Notes: generated by a model not told the origin, from the letters alone. A DNA stretch of 64,000 nt from Eutreptiella sp. 'Long Island Sound 2002' (GCA_964036045.1 OZ038378.1:177342341-177406340), one strand, 5' to 3'; counted from the stretch's first letter, positions 11,576-23,460 are shown. A program made the numbers and translations.

Positions 11576-12005
11576 TCACACACAAGGCGGTGCACACAGA
11601 GGGCGGTGCATACACAAGGCGGTGCACACAAAAGGCGGTCTGTAGCCACCGCAGGAGTCTTGTTATTCCAGGGGCCACGGGCAAGGCGGTACACACAGAA
11701 GGCGGTACACACACAAGGCGGTGCACACAGGGGGCGGTGCATACACAAGGCGGTGCACACAAAAGGCGGTCTTTATCCACCGTAGGAGTCTTGTTATCTA
11801 AGGGGCCACGGGCAAGGCGGTACACACAGAAGGCGGTACATACACAACGCGGTGCACACAAAAGGTGGTCTTTAGCCACCGCATGAGTCTTGTTATTTAA
11901 GGAGCCACACGTAAGGCGGTACACACAAAAGGCGGTACACACACAACGTGGTGCACACAAAATGCGGTCTGTAGCCACCGCAGGAGTCTTGTTATCCAAG
12001 CGGGG
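11575..12005. repeat. GGCGGTRCACAC array with ~100-127-bp higher-order unit
   Basis: Sub-repeats of AAGGCGGTRCACACAC (~16-18 bp) are grouped into about four larger units. Each ends with a conserved block, GCCACCGCAGGAGTCTTG followed by TTAT, at about 11643, 11777, 11876 and 11975. Unit length differs by the number of sub-repeats. Confidence 0.8.
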
Positions 12006-12049
12006 GTGCGGGGGCTGGCCCCCGCGTCGAACGAAGCGAGCCGACGTAC

Positions 12050-12167
12050 GGTTACGGGGGGGGATACGGGGGGCAGGTACGGGGGGGGGGGGGGTAGGGG
12101 GGGGTACGGGGGAGGTACGGGGGGGAGGTACGGGGGGGTTACGGCGGAGGGGGGGGTACAGGGGGGA
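12050..12167. repeat. G-rich (GGTACGGGGG)n tract
   Basis: The same motif as at 11445-11575 lies directly beside the second (TTTGA)n tail. Its position mirrors the 7690-7720 copy, so tract and LINE tail recur as a pair. Confidence 0.75.
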
Positions 12168-13209
12168 GATTTGATTTGATTTGATTTGAGGGCCGATCTT
12201 GAGGCTCACAGGCCGCCTGGGGGGCGCACGATGGCTTTCCCGACGACTCTGCATATCGGCCGGCCATACATGTTATGTGCTCCCGGCCGCTCCCGCCGGC
12301 CGGGGGGGGGGGGGGCAGGCCTGTCGCCGTGCCGCGGGTTGGGTGGGGGGGCGGGGGAGGGGGGCAGGGGGGGAGAGGGGGGAGGGGGGAGGGCCACGGT
12401 GGCCTCAACTAGTGCCTGCACACCTGGGCCAGGGCGCGTGGAACACGACCTGCACCCTGCGGCGCTGCCGCCACGCCGCCACGGGTGCGCAGGCCGCGAG
12501 CCACGCCCGAGCAATGGCGTCGTCCCCCGCGTGGGGGTACCGGTGCTGCGGGGTTGGCCGGGGCGACCCCGGGGCGGGCGTCATCGCATACGACACCGAG
12601 TACACCCGCAGGATGGAGGCCAACACCGCGCCGGCAGCCGCAAGCGGGTCCGGGGGCGCAGCGAGGGACCTGTCGCCCCGGAGGAGGCGCCTCACGGTGC
12701 CGTTGTGGGTGACAGCCACCCAATGGCCTCCGGAGCCCTCCGCCTCGTCGTCCCACCCCTCGACCAGGGGCACCCGGCGCTGGGAAGGGGACCCAGGTCC
12801 CAGAGGGGCACCAGTAGGGGGACGACCAGGAAGGGCTGCGCACCCTTCCTCCAATGGAGGCGGGGGGGCCGCCAGAGCGGAGCCGCCACGCCATACCGCC
12901 AGCTGAGGGCCTCGTGGAGCGCGGGGTCTGACGGGGAACGCGCTGTAGGGCTGACAGCCCCCATCTGGGGTGCGCGCCCGTGGCCGTCCAGTGGAGGAAG
13001 CACCCCATGAGGATGTCCTCCAGGCTGAGGAGGCGGGGGAACGGCCCCTCGAGGGCGTGCAGCGCGCACGCGATGCTCGCGAGGGACCTCGCTGTGCGCG
13101 GGTGGTGGGGGGGCAGTGCGCGGCTCACATGGGCGCGGCCGGCGCCGGGTCGCTCTGCGCCATCCGGCGGCGCGTCCGCTGCTCCTAGGTCCGCAGGCAG
13201 CTACGGGAA

Positions 13210-13430
13210 ATGCCGGAAACTGGTTGTGGCCCGCGACGGCCCATCCGGTACGGCGACGGTGGCGGGAGGGCTGCTGCAAATTGCGTGCCCGCCTCTTGCA
13301 TGCGGGCGATGTCGGGCTCCGCACAAGCAAGGTACGCGATGAGGCGCGGGACTTTCCGGGGGTCCGGACCGAGGCCGCCGTAATTGGCTGTGACGACACG
13401 GAGTCGCGGGGGAGCACGCTGCAGGTGCTC
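13210..13430 (-). pseudogene. LINE endonuclease (EEP) N-terminal fragment
   Basis: The minus-strand frame shows the opening beta-strand and metal-ligand segments of an exonuclease-endonuclease-phosphatase domain: V-x-x-A-N-Y-x-G-L, a Lys/Arg-rich helix, and D-I-x-x-x-Q-E with the expected catalytic-type glutamate. The family normally needs over 200 residues; only about 70 are visible before the frame is lost, so this is a relic. It would nick target DNA to prime reverse transcription in an active element. Confidence 0.5.
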
Positions 13431-16400
13431 TAAGGGGTTGTGCGGTAGGCGAAGCGCGTACGAGGCATACTCCAGGGGTGGGCTTGGTTCCGGGGATGGC
13501 GGCTCGCACCGGGTGCCTTGCAGTCGGCCCACCGGTACCGCCTGGGCTGGGCCATACCCCCGAGCTCTACGACGGCCCGAGACGCCATCTCCACGGTGAC
13601 TGGTGTGGCGTACTCGAGGCGTATACAACCGCGGGGCCCGTGGGTGCGGGGAAGAGGCTTCACTCACCCTGGCTCCGCGGAGTATTCGCAGCTGGAGCAC
13701 TGTAGCCCCACGGCATACGAGGGCTGCGGGGGGGCCGGGGGCTCGTCCCCGGTGCACGCGGCCATGGTCCCCGGCGTCGTACTGCCGCCCGGCTACGCTG
13801 TCGAGCAGGGCGCCCGAGTCGGCCGGACGCCAGGCGCAGAGGACCACGCGGGCGACGACCACCGGAAAGGACGGGGCGCTGGCACCCAGCCTGCGCAGAG
13901 AGCGGCCCAGCGCTTGCACCCAGGGCTGGATGACGCCAAGCAGGGCATGGAGGACGAGGGGGGGCGACGCCGAGGACTGCAAGGGCCGGCAGGCGGGTCA
14001 GGGCGATGTCGCCGCACACCCGGTACCACACGTGCCGCTGGTCCCCCGCAACGCCGCAGGGATGCGCAGCGCCTCCCGGGAGCCACATGCAGGGCAGCCC
14101 GCGGGCCCACGCGCCGCCAGGCGCCGGTACCACGCGGCACAACGGAGGCAGACGGGGTCCAGCCCCTCCGGGCCCAATCCGTGTTGTCAGGGACTAGCGG
14201 GTGCAGGGGGGGCATCCCGGAAGAGGTTGCTGATGACGCTGGCCATAGCGCGCACCTGGGGTGGGGCGGGGTGGGACAGCAGGGCCACCACCAGAGCCCA
14301 GAGCGGGCCCGGGCTGCGGACCTCTTGGGGGAGGTGGAGGGGGAGTCAGTACCCCCCCGCTCGGCCACCCGGCGCCCTTGGCGCGTGGGTCGCCGCTCCT
14401 TGGGGAGGCCACACCGCCGGCGCCGTCGGGAGCATGGTCGGGTGCGGGGTGGGGTGCTGAGCCGGGGGCCACGGCGAGGCTTGGGGGGAGCCTTGGGGCG
14501 GGAGGGTGGGTGGCGGCGGGAATGCCGCGAGTGGTGGCGACATCGCCACTGGGACCGCCGGCTGCCGCCCCATCTGGGGCTGCGGCGGAGGTGGCCGCAC
14601 CTTCGCTTTCATCTTGGGGGGTTGTTCCTACTCGGGCAGGGGGGAGAAGAGGGTGCCGTCGGCACGGTGCGACCGTAGCGTCGGGGATACGTACCCTGCC
14701 GCTGTCATCACCAGCATCAGGGCGCGGGTTTGGTCCCCCGCGAACACCCGACACACTGCTTCGAAGCAGGTGACGTACTCGTACCTGCGCTGGAGGCTGA
14801 GTTGCGAACTTGGTGGACCCCAAGTGGGCCCGCGGGGCGTTCCTAACCACCGAGGTTGTCATGGTCTCCAGATTGGGACAGGCGACCTAGATGGTTACTT
14901 GGCGGGAGGCGAGGGAGGCCACCCGTGTCTCGGGGGGCGGGGGTATGCTGCCTGCCAGGGGGCCGTCGCAACTGGGGTCTGGGGCTGGTGCGCCCATGGG
15001 GCCAGCTGAGGGGCCTGGGCAGGGGAAGCTGGCGGGGTCCACAGGGCGGGAGCCGGGCCCGTCGGCCAGGGCATAGGGAACGACACCAGGTGGGGGGTCT
15101 GGCGGGGTGGATACTCGGGGGTTGGCGGGGCTGCCTGTTGGGGTGTTGCCGGCACGCCTGCCGCCCCTGGCACTCGCGCTTAGGCCTCCAACTCCCAGGC
15201 TGGGCGCGGAGCAGCGGGAGGAGGTGCCATTGCACCCAGCACGTGCTAGGTGGCTGCCCGGGCCCACGCAGGCAGTGACGATATACCCACTTGGTCCTTG
15301 ACCGCCTCCTCAATCGCCTGGAGGTCCTCAAGGCGGGCGGCGGTCGCAACTGCCCCTACCAGGGCCGTCCAGAGGGTGCCCTGGTCTGTGGCTGTGCGAA
15401 TGTCAAGCGGGACATCGACCGTGCACGCGATGGCGGTGGCAACCGCTACGAGCGTGGTGTCCGGGAGGGCCGCTACAGACTGCCATAGCCGCTCGGCGCA
15501 CCGCTGGTGAGTCTCATCCGCCGAAGGTGAGAAATTTGCCAGCCTCTAGGTACGCCACACAGTCGGCCAGCGCCGCCGCCACCGCCTGGCCCTCTTCCCC
15601 CCTGCGCGCAATGTTGGCTATGAGGACGTTCGCGGCCTGGTCGCCCGTTTGAGCGGCGCGGAGGGCCGACGGGATGCCGAGGGCAAAGGAAAAGGCGGCC
15701 ATGCGGAGGTACAGGTCGTCCGTGGCGGTGGATAGGCGGGCGGGAGCTATCAACTTGAATGCTTCGGCTGCCCGCTATGTGCCACGGTGGACCACGGCGT
15801 GGCCCTCATAAGGGGACCGGGCGAACGTGTGGAAGGCCGGCTGGGGATGGGGGGAATATTGGGGGGCCGGCAGGTGCGCTGCCGGGGAGTAGTGAAACAA
15901 GGTCGGCTGGCGGTAGAGAGTCGCCAACGCCGGCGTTGCCCCGATGGGCCGCGCCTGGGGGCAGTGGAGCGGTAGCTCGGGGAGGGGCGGCACCGGGCTC
16001 TGGCCGTGAGCCCCCCTCGCGGATGGTGGGTTGGGCAGGCGGCGGATGCCTTCCGCGATAGCCGTTGCATCACGGGCGGGGGCGAACAGCGGTCCCCCAG
16101 GTGAGGGGCCCAGCGGCCGGCCTTGGTCATAGGGCGGGTCGACCGCCGCCTAGAGGCCCGGGGCCGGTGCGGCCGCCTGGGCTCCCTGGGCCGCTGGAGG
16201 GGGGCCCGCAGCCATTCCGGGCTGCTAGGGCGGCGCTGCGCCAGCTTGCGTTGCGGGGGGCGCGCTCGGCTGGGTCGGCTCGGGGATTGCCGGGATGGCC
16301 TTCACCAGGCGCAGGGAGCCAGAGATCAGGCTCGTTAGGTGCGGCGGGCTACAGGGCAGTCGGTGGGGTACCCGTTGGCATCAGCGACCCCGGCCCACAC

Positions 16401-16526
16401 CGCCTCTTGGGAGATCCGGGCGGCCCATGCGGCCGTCAGAGCGATCCAGAGCCATAGCCAGTGCAAGGCCACCGGTGGGGGCGCGGGGCTGACAGATTGG
16501 CCGCCGGAGGTGGTAGGGATCGCGCT

Positions 16527-16787
16527 TCAGCTTGTCCCTGCACCGCTGCTGCGAGGTGCCCCACCGAATGCGGCCAGGACCGATCCCGCGAACTGGAGCT
16601 CATGGTCGCCGCCCTTGGGGGGGATCTCTTGGCGGTACCAGTCCAGCACGTCGGGCACAGACATCCACAAGACCTCGGGCCACCGTGCCGCCAACAGGGC
16701 TCGCTCGGCCCTGATCACCTTGCCCGTGAGGATGGAGAGCTGCATGCCCGGCGTGCGGGCGAGCGCGTCCTTGAGGGGCACTCCCAC
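16527..16787 (-). pseudogene. LINE-associated ORF fragment, unrecognised
   Basis: This 86-codon minus-strand frame reads like a helical protein (alternating Leu/Ala/Arg with Trp residues) ending in a Gly/Ser tail. It lies at the presumed 5' side of the decayed LINE-like element, where ORF1 would be expected. I recognise no domain, and neighbouring frames are broken. Confidence 0.3.
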
Positions 16788-17019
16788 GACCTCGGTTGCC
16801 GTGGGCTAGTGCTGCACCGTGACAGGAGGCCCCCCCACGAGGGCCACACGGTCCACGCGGCCCACCTGCTGCGGGTGGGCCTCAAGGTGGAGCCTCTGCT
16901 CCGCTAGGGATAGGGCGCGGATTTCTGCCATGGTGCCTATGACGCACATACCCGTGCCGTGCGCCGCGTCCTGCACCCTGACAACCCCAAGAAACCGTTC
17001 TCACCTCCGCTAGTCAGGG

Positions 17020-18180
17020 GGAGGACGCCCCAGCTATGGCCGTTCTGCTCTAGCCGGGGCGAGAGGGAGGACACCTGGCAGGCAGCATGCCCCGGCCGTG
17101 GCCGGTCTGCGCACGCCGGGGCGGGGGAGAAGCTACGTGGCAGTGGGGACGCCCCGGCTGCAGCCGTTCAATGCTTGCCTAGGCGGGGGGGGAGGACACC
17201 GGACCGGCAGCACACCCCGGCCGTGGCCGTTCTGCGCACGCCGGGGCAGGGGAGAAGCTACCTGGCGGTTGGGACGCCCCGGCCGCAGCCGGCCCGTGCT
17301 TGCCGGGGCGGAAGGGAAGACATTGGGCAGGAAGCACGCCCGGGCTGTGACTGTTCTGCGTACGCTTGGGCAGGGGAGAAGCTACCTGGCAGCCGGGACA
17401 CACCGGCCGCAGCCGATCTGCGTGAGCCGGGGTAGGCGGAAGGGCGGAGAGGGAACATGCACGCCCCGGCCGTGGCCGTTCTGCGCTAGCCGGGGCGGGT
17501 GGGAGGACACCGGGTAGGCAGCACGCCCAGGCTGTGGCGGTTCTACACAAGCCGGGGGAGGGGAGAAGCTACTTGGCCGTTGGGACGCCCCGGCCGCAGT
17601 TGGTCTGCGTGAGCCGGGGTGGGTAGGGTGGGTGGGCGGGGACACAAAGGCCTGGGCTGTGGCCTCTCTGCGCTTGCCGGGGTGGGAGGGAGGACATGTG
17701 GCAAGCGGCATGCCCCAGCTGTGGCTATTCTGCGCTAGCCGGGGCGGGGGAGAGCTACCTGGCTGTTGGGTCGTCCCGGCCGCAGCCGGTTCGCTGGAGC
17801 TGGTGCGAGTGAGGGCGTGGATAGGGACATGCACGCCCTTCGGTAGCGGCCGTGCCGCGCTAGCCGGGAAAGGGGGGGAGGTCACGAGGCAGGCCGCACG
17901 CCCCGGCCGTGGCCGACCTGCGCAGGCCGGGGCGGGGGAGAAGCTGTGTGGCAGTTGGGCCGCCCCGGCAGTGGCCAATATGCGGCAGCCGGTGCTGGAG
18001 GGAAGGGCACCCGGAATCCAGCTCGCCCGACCGTGGCCGCGCTGCGCTAGCTGGGGCGGAGGAGAAGCTTCCTGGCTGGAGGGTCGCCCTGGGCGGTGCC
18101 GGTCTGCGCCAGCCGCGGCAGGAGGGAGAGCGGACAGGTGTCCGCAGCGGCTCGGGTGGAGTGGGGTGGGGTCCGGGGCT
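17020..18180. repeat. ~122-bp GC-rich tandem repeat
   Basis: GGGGAGAAGCTACSTGGC recurs near 17127, 17250 and 17370, then less regularly to 18065. Units have two related halves, each with a CCCCGGCCGYRGCCG-like core followed by CTGCGY..GCCGGGGYRGG. About nine diverged units are visible. Confidence 0.75.
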
Positions 18181-18890
18181 GCACCCTGATGGCAGCCGTT
18201 GCCGTGGGACATTCTGCGGGGCCGCCGGGGGTCAGGCTCCCCCTTCCTGCGGCCCTGGGCAGGGTCCTCCGGTCAGTTGACCGTACTATCGCCTCGCTCC
18301 TTTGGGCCGCAGTTGAGGTGGCCTTCCGCACTGCCCAAGCTTTCCAGCAGCCGCTGTGCGGCACGCATCTGCAGGGGGCGGTAGTCTGCAGCTGCGCGGG
18401 CCCGCCGGTGGTGGGGGGGGGGGGGGCTAGGGCCCCTCTTAGCTGGCGGCCGTTGCTGAGACACGCCTTGCAGAGCTGCCCTGCGCCTGGCCCCCCATCC
18501 GTTGAGCCCTGGGCTGGGTCCTCCGGTCCTAGGACCGTACTAATGCCTCGCCCCCGCGAGCTGTAGGGTGGAAAGGCCCTCCGCACTGGGCGCCCTAAGT
18601 GGTAGGCGTCCGCACAGGGCGGTGGTCTGCAGCAGCGGGGCCCTGCCGGACGGGGGGGGGGGGCATGGGCCCCGCCCTGCCGGCGGCCGTTGCTGAGACA
18701 CGTCGTGCATCGCTACCCTGCATCAAGCGCCCCCTGCCGTAGAGCATCGGGCCGGGTCCTCCGGTCTGAAGACTGTACTGACGCCTCGCCTCCGCGAGCT
18801 GTACTACGGGGGCGCCCTCTGCACCCTGTGGGTATTCTAAGCAGTAGCGGGCGAGGTAGGCAGGCAGTACCGGAGATCATAACCCCCGGG
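18180..18890. repeat. ~240-256-bp tandem repeat, 3 copies
   Basis: Copies start near 18188, 18445 and 18684 with GCRGCCGTTGCYGWGRCAC. They share GGGYTGGGTCCTCCGGTC and a GTACTRAYGCCTCGC block. Two copies carry a G-homopolymer (18413-18425, 18653-18663). Confidence 0.75.
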
Positions 18891-19770
18891 TAACAGTACC
18901 GCAGACTCAACGTGAGTCCTCTTAACCAGAACCCTAAAGCCTGCCGGGGCTTAACCCCCGAACTGTACGGTCCTTAGGGCAGTTTAAGCCCGCGGGGTTG
19001 CGAAGAGGCGTGACTGCTAGCAGTTGCGTCTGGCCTGTCATACCCAGACTCTGGGCCCGCCTCGATGCAGCCGGTTGAGTCCGGCTCCGGGGTGCGCACT
19101 TAACTGGACCTGGGGGAGGCCCTTAACCCTTTAAACATTAATTACGGCAGTAAGCACTCAGACTACAATTAACCACTATCCAAAGGCCATTTGACTAGTG
19201 ACTAGCAACTTGTATATTTTGGTGAATTTTTTTTAGATTTTTCACTTTTTTTTACAAATTGTTTACAAAAATGGTCATTCTGCGGATCCTTGCCTCTTTT
19301 TACCCATTCCTTCCATTGCAGGTTCATAGGACACAACTTTGTTCCATGTGGCTGGTTCCATTGAGCTCTGTATAATTCTCTAGTACATGTTCAGATATGG
19401 TTGTATGTTTATTAAACGTGTTTTCCTGGGTGTTCATGGTTCCTTGCAGGATGGTATTTTGCAATTTTGGTACAAAGCAAATCCCATGCTGGTTATTCTT
19501 GGATGTTCCCAATCCTTGTTGATTTTTGGGACCTTCATTCAAATGTTCATTTTTGGGACCTTCATTCAAATGAAAATGATTTTTCCTCTGTGCCTTGTTT
19601 TTTCCCCCCGCTATTTGCGCTTGTTTGCTAATATTAATCTTGGTTCATCCCTTCATGTAATCCATACCCTGCACATGAAACAAGAGCACAATATCAGCAT
19701 GGTGAACATGTTTGTATTTGAATGCCTGTACGTTTTTATGTGCGCGGGCTCCACAGCCCCACTGCGATTG
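18890..19770. other. No recognisable gene; GC-to-AT transition
   Basis: Base composition switches from very GC-rich to AT-rich near 19140. A 24-25-bp tandem duplication of TTTTTGGGACCTTCATTCAA lies near 19526-19571. ORFs are short and unconvincing. Confidence 0.4.
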
Positions 19771-19772
19771 CT

Positions 19773-20800
19773 TTAGTAGTCCGGTGGCCACTCACTCCCC
19801 TCCCGCTCCCTGACTGCACTGTTGTCGTGCTCCCCACAGTAGAAAAAGAGCTTACGGATCCAAACATCAAGATCCACATCCGCATGGGCCATGGCCCGTT
19901 TCAATGAGGTGACAATTCCTGGAGCGGTGCCGGAGGGGAGGGGTTGGTAAGAGAAAAAATTTGTAGCCATCACTCCATCAACCACGGCACGAACATAAAA
20001 GAAACTCTTATTTCTTTGATGCGCGGTCCGTGCACGAGTCTGATGCGATGGAGAAAAAAGAAGACTCCTTGATGACCAGACCGTGGGAAATGCGGAATGG
20101 ATGGGAAATAAAGTGACGCACCTCTCTACCGGAGGGGGGTGAACGATAACTTGGAAGAATTGTGCCTCCATTGAGTGGCACGAGCTCGGCATCCCCGGCG
20201 GTGCACAATCTTGTACACTGTCCTCAACAGGGCCAGGATGCCCTATAGCACATGAGAGGGGTGTGTGCCCAACCGTTGATGATACTTAACGGAGCACAGC
20301 ATGAAGTTCGAAGTACCTTGCGCAAAGGGAACAACAGAGTGGCCAAGTTGAGGGTACTGCTGACATGCAATGCACCACATCTTGTCCCTGGTAGCATCAT
20401 ACCTTAGCCAAGAGGGGCTAAGAAGCCACTCCCTTTTGAACTGCCGTTTCTTGGGGGGAGGGGAGGTTAGACGGCCGGCACCTCTCAACACAGGAGGATT
20501 CTTCATGGTGAAGGCCCAGCCATCACGCGTGCCATCTGTCTTGGCGGCGCACATGACCTGGGTGTGGGCCAACTTCGTCAACGACCCACCGTCAGGGGAC
20601 TGCAAGTACCGGAGGGCGGCCGAGGCATTGTTGAAAGGCATCCAATCGGCACCCTTGGGAGCAACCGGACCGAGGCGGCGCATCCATACATCACCACCCA
20701 TCCCAAGATGCAAGATAGGAAAAGAGGGTTTGAAGGGTGAACAAACAAGAAGACGAGAGATGATAATTCTTCTGGGAGAATGGAGAAACCTAGGAACCAC
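19773..20800 (-). pseudogene. hAT-like (TTF zinc finger) transposase fragment
   Basis: Two minus-strand frames lie in transposase order. The upstream one (20800-20243) ends with a TTF-type zinc-finger pattern: WLRYD, WCIAC, then FAQGTSNF and two spaced histidines, as in ZNF862/DUF4371-type hAT proteins. The downstream one (20192-19773) resembles the start of the catalytic core (LPSGTAPGIVTSLKRAM), but where DGAS is expected it reads EHDNSAV, so the catalytic region is degraded. A frame change and in-frame stops separate them, and the rest of the transposase is missing. This is a dead fragment, clearly different in sequence from the hAT at 46-51 kb. Confidence 0.5.
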
Positions 20801-20809
20801 CGAAGTTCA

Positions 20810-21580
20810 GGCTTTGTCTATTCATTTATGCTACTGCGCACGAACATGCACCGAGTTACAAGCGAGAACTTTGTTTGTTTTGAATTGAGGCTTTTTGTTC
20901 TAATGTGGACGTACAAATGCAAGCCGTCACGACGTGCCAAGAGGCACATTTCCCTAACCTCTTTGTTCTAAGCGGTCATGTGCCCGTGGGCACCAGATGT
21001 CGAGTATGATTGTTGCTTTACGGAACCCTATTTAAGTGACACCTACCCGAAATGACAACTAGCAAGCAAATGGCACAACAAGGCAACCCGAAACCTTCCC
21101 CAATGCATGCAACAATATGTGAAAACACCAATAAACATCAATAAACATCAATAAACAGCGATTCTCTCCCAAAAACGGGTGTTTTTTTTCGAAAATAAAC
21201 GCATAAACGTGTTTATTTTGAGTTTGACTAGCGACTAGAATGGTAGCAAATTAGAGCCTGTAAGCACTATTTATTGCGCTATTAGCTATGCACAATGTTA
21301 CCTCGCAGACATGCCCCCTCCGGTGGTGCGCTCACCATTGGGGCTGCCGTTGGGGGATCGGGGGTTGTTACCCCACCCGGGCGCCCTCCTTGTTGTGGGC
21401 GCCGGGGTGGTGGCCGGGGGGTGTTATACCTTACCCATACTCCAAGGATGCTGTAATACGTGACCTTGGGGGTGTCCAGCCGGACGGAGGGGAACCGGGC
21501 AGTACATCATAGACATGTCGTGTCCATGGCGGGTATTCGAACCCGCACACTTTCCTCGCCGGTGCCTGTGTCCTGGCGCG
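20810..21580. other. No recognisable gene
   Basis: AT-rich to 21,280, including a short repeat of ATAAACATCA x3 near 21131-21155. A T-arm-like GCGGGTTCGAATACCCGC lies on the minus strand at ~21528-21546. I found no acceptable full tRNA fold around it. Confidence 0.35.
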
Positions 21581-21584
21581 CAAA

Positions 21585-21759
21585 GGCTGCGTGGCCTCAA
21601 ACTGCTGACCAGTGGGGCCTCGCCGCCCATTCCGGGGGGGTCATCCAGTATTCTACCATGGGTCATACCACAGTTGCAACTACACGTCCGTTGACCGTGG
21701 ACCGGGCTGCGCTCGGGCGGCGTGGCCTCAAACCGCTGACCAGCGGGGCCACGCCGCCC
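21585..21759. repeat. Pair of palindromic repeats, 130 bp apart
   Basis: Copy 2 (21715-21759) has perfect 13-bp inverted arms GGGCGGCGTGGCC / GGCCACGCCGCCC. Inside the loop is a second 5-bp stem CCGCT-GACC-AGCGG. Copy 1 (21585-21628) has the same layout with substitutions in both arms. Such a structure could extrude as a cruciform or fold in RNA. Confidence 0.75.
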
Positions 21760-22289
21760 ATTCCAGGGGGTTGCGGACCTCCGGTGGCGGCTTTGTACAA
21801 CCAGGGCCCACCCTGTCCCCCCCCCCCCTTCACCCGTGTGCTACCTCCACAGGCCGACCGCTCGCAGACAACCAGCAGTCGATGGAGGTAGCGGCGTTCG
21901 CCCCGTACCGAAGGGCGCACATCCGGAGCGGCGACGGCGTGGCCGGCGCACCTCCCAGCCAGCCCACCACCGCACAGGCTGCCAATGCCTGGGGCGCCGC
22001 CCAGGACGACAATTGAGTGGCGGGTACAGCGGCCCGCCCCAAGCACAACCTGCCCCTCCCCCAACCAGCAGCACCCCCAGGCAGCCACAGCCGGGGAAAG
22101 GGCCAGAGCCCACCGCTACGGCGCCACTGCGCCGAGGCAATGGACAGTGGAGGGGGGAGGGAGGCGGGAGCTGGGCGGGGTGTGGGGGGGGGGAGGGGGG
22201 CGGCAAAAGGCCCGCCCCCGATTTACTGGTCCCCAACGGGGGTCCAGCCCACGGCCTGCACCCTTGCTTTGTGTGTGCTTAAATTTGGG

Positions 22290-22348
22290 CCGACTGGGGG
22301 TACGGGGTGGAGGTACAGGGGGGGTACGGGGGGGGGGGGCGACTTCGT
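22290..22348. repeat. G-rich (GGTACGGGGG)n tract
   Basis: The same GGTACGGGGGG motif as near 7.7, 11.5 and 12.1 kb. It lies just downstream (minus strand) of the possible BAH-like coding fragment. Confidence 0.7.
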
Positions 22349-22399
22349 GCCGACTATCTTCAGATGATCCCCCCCCCCCCGGCTGTGGGATACAAAAGT

Positions 22400-22956
22400 T
22401 GTTGTGTAGATGAATAAAAGATCATCAGCGACGTTGTCATAGGCATCTTTCACTGTGACAGACAACATGTACCCGGAAATCCTGGTGAAAGGGCTGGATA
22501 TTGGTCGTCCTAACACGGGACAAGCACCGCAGTACTCAGCCATCGTGCAGAAGACACTTTGACCGCTAAGCAGACAAACATCCTGCGCGACAAAAGGGCT
22601 ACTTCCTGGCAGACGACTCAATCAGTGCCGGATCTCTGGTGCAGCCCCGCTAACCTCGTTTCGAGCTCCCCGGGGGGTTCGATCCCGGGGGGTTGGCCTG
22701 AGCAGGTACTACCCTGCTGGAGTCCCCCAGCCCGACTACTAGGGCCCTCCCAAATGCCCTCCACCGGGCACACACACCAGAATTCCTCCAACTGATTGTT
22801 GATCCCAGCACCATAGCGAGGACGGAAGTATAAATACTTGCGCACCACGACTTCCTCACCCTCTGCAGAGACAAGAACACGGACGATGTTCCCCGGGAAC
22901 TTTCCCAACCAAGAGTTTGTGCTGGAATAGGAGGGGTGGGACGGGAGTTGTGAGAC
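22400..22956 (-). CDS. Possible two-exon fragment, BAH-like
   Basis: An acceptor-like polypyrimidine tract ending CTCTCACAG sits at 22957. The exon (~22956-22774) reads FPGNIVRVLVSAEGEE, then RKYLYFRPRYG and QLEEFWC. A second acceptor, TTGTCGCGCAG, opens at 22582 and continues DVCLLSGQ..CTMAEYCGACPVLG. With a donor GTGTGC after the FWC codons the phases agree. The order (VRV...YLYFRP...E...LLSG..C...YCGACPVL) resembles a BAH domain (RPEET-like strand, then E-V-x-L-S, then I-x-G-K-C-x-V), which binds chromatin; this is a weak by-eye match. The 3' end runs into a C-rich tract without a clear stop context. It may instead belong to a transposon. Confidence 0.3.
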
Positions 22957-23460
22957 CTGTGAGAGAAAAAGGGTTGTGTACCAAAAAGGACCTGATAATG
23001 TTTTTGTTTCATAAAAATTGATCTCTCCCCTGAACAAGTTTTCGTGGGGCGTGGGGTTTCCGTTAATTCTGGCAGGGTATTGTGTAGTACAGCCTGTGTG
23101 CAGTGCAGTGGGGAAAGGGGGGGAGGGGGTTGTTCCATAAGGGACGGTGGCATACTGTGCGGTACACTCGATGCCGAGTCTAGTTGGGGAGCTGGGGGTT
23201 GGGAAGGGTGGCAGATGGGGTGCGACATGACAGGGCAACTAGGACTCAAACTTTCATGCGGAAAACGTACCCTTTGTGCATGAAAAAATGCAACAGTTGC
23301 TGTACAATCCCCGCTTCCCGGATCTGGACATGGCACCAATCTAAGATCAGGAGAAGAGGTTAAAGCATTGCTGAATATCTATTGGTATATTTTCCGATTG
23401 CCTTGAATCCACAACCCGCACTGCATCGTAAAATGGCAGCTCGTTTGCTTTAGTAATGAC

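Larger units (their letters stand above)
12168..16950 (-). mobile_element. Decayed LINE-like retroelement with (TTTGA)n tail
   Basis: The minus-strand 3' end is (TCAAA)n, seen as (TTTGA)n at 12168-12190. About 13,430 to 13,210 encodes an apurinic-type endonuclease N-terminus: LRVVTANYGGLG, then PDIARMQEAG, matching the start of LINE ORF2 endonucleases. Protein-like minus-strand stretches with matching GC bias continue to ~16,900: a Pro-rich segment at 15775-15993, an Ala-rich helical ORF at 15514-15753, and an ORF at 16527-16787 containing TGKVIRAERALLAARWPEVL. Frames shift repeatedly and no RT YXDD box was found, so RT is missing or unrecognisable. I read this as a single old element, possibly rearranged; the left boundary (tail) is firm, the right one is a guess. 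Confidence 0.45.

Noticed and set aside
13660-14142. RT-like reading of minus ORFs in the decayed LINE
   Set aside because: Some stretches look protein-like, but no YXDD, GVRQGD or other RT box could be found in any frame.
18950-19140. Possible rRNA-like or structured RNA segment
   Set aside because: It has a few short complementary stretches but no conserved rRNA core sequence.
21523-21600. tRNA gene on the minus strand (T-arm GCGGGTTCGAATACCCGC)
   Set aside because: The T-arm is good, but I could not find matching acceptor, D and anticodon stems; likely chance or an old fragment.
22660-22700. tRNA-like GGGGTTCGATCCCGGGG
   Set aside because: It has a B-box-like word only, with no A box at proper spacing. 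The sequence falls in a predicted intron.
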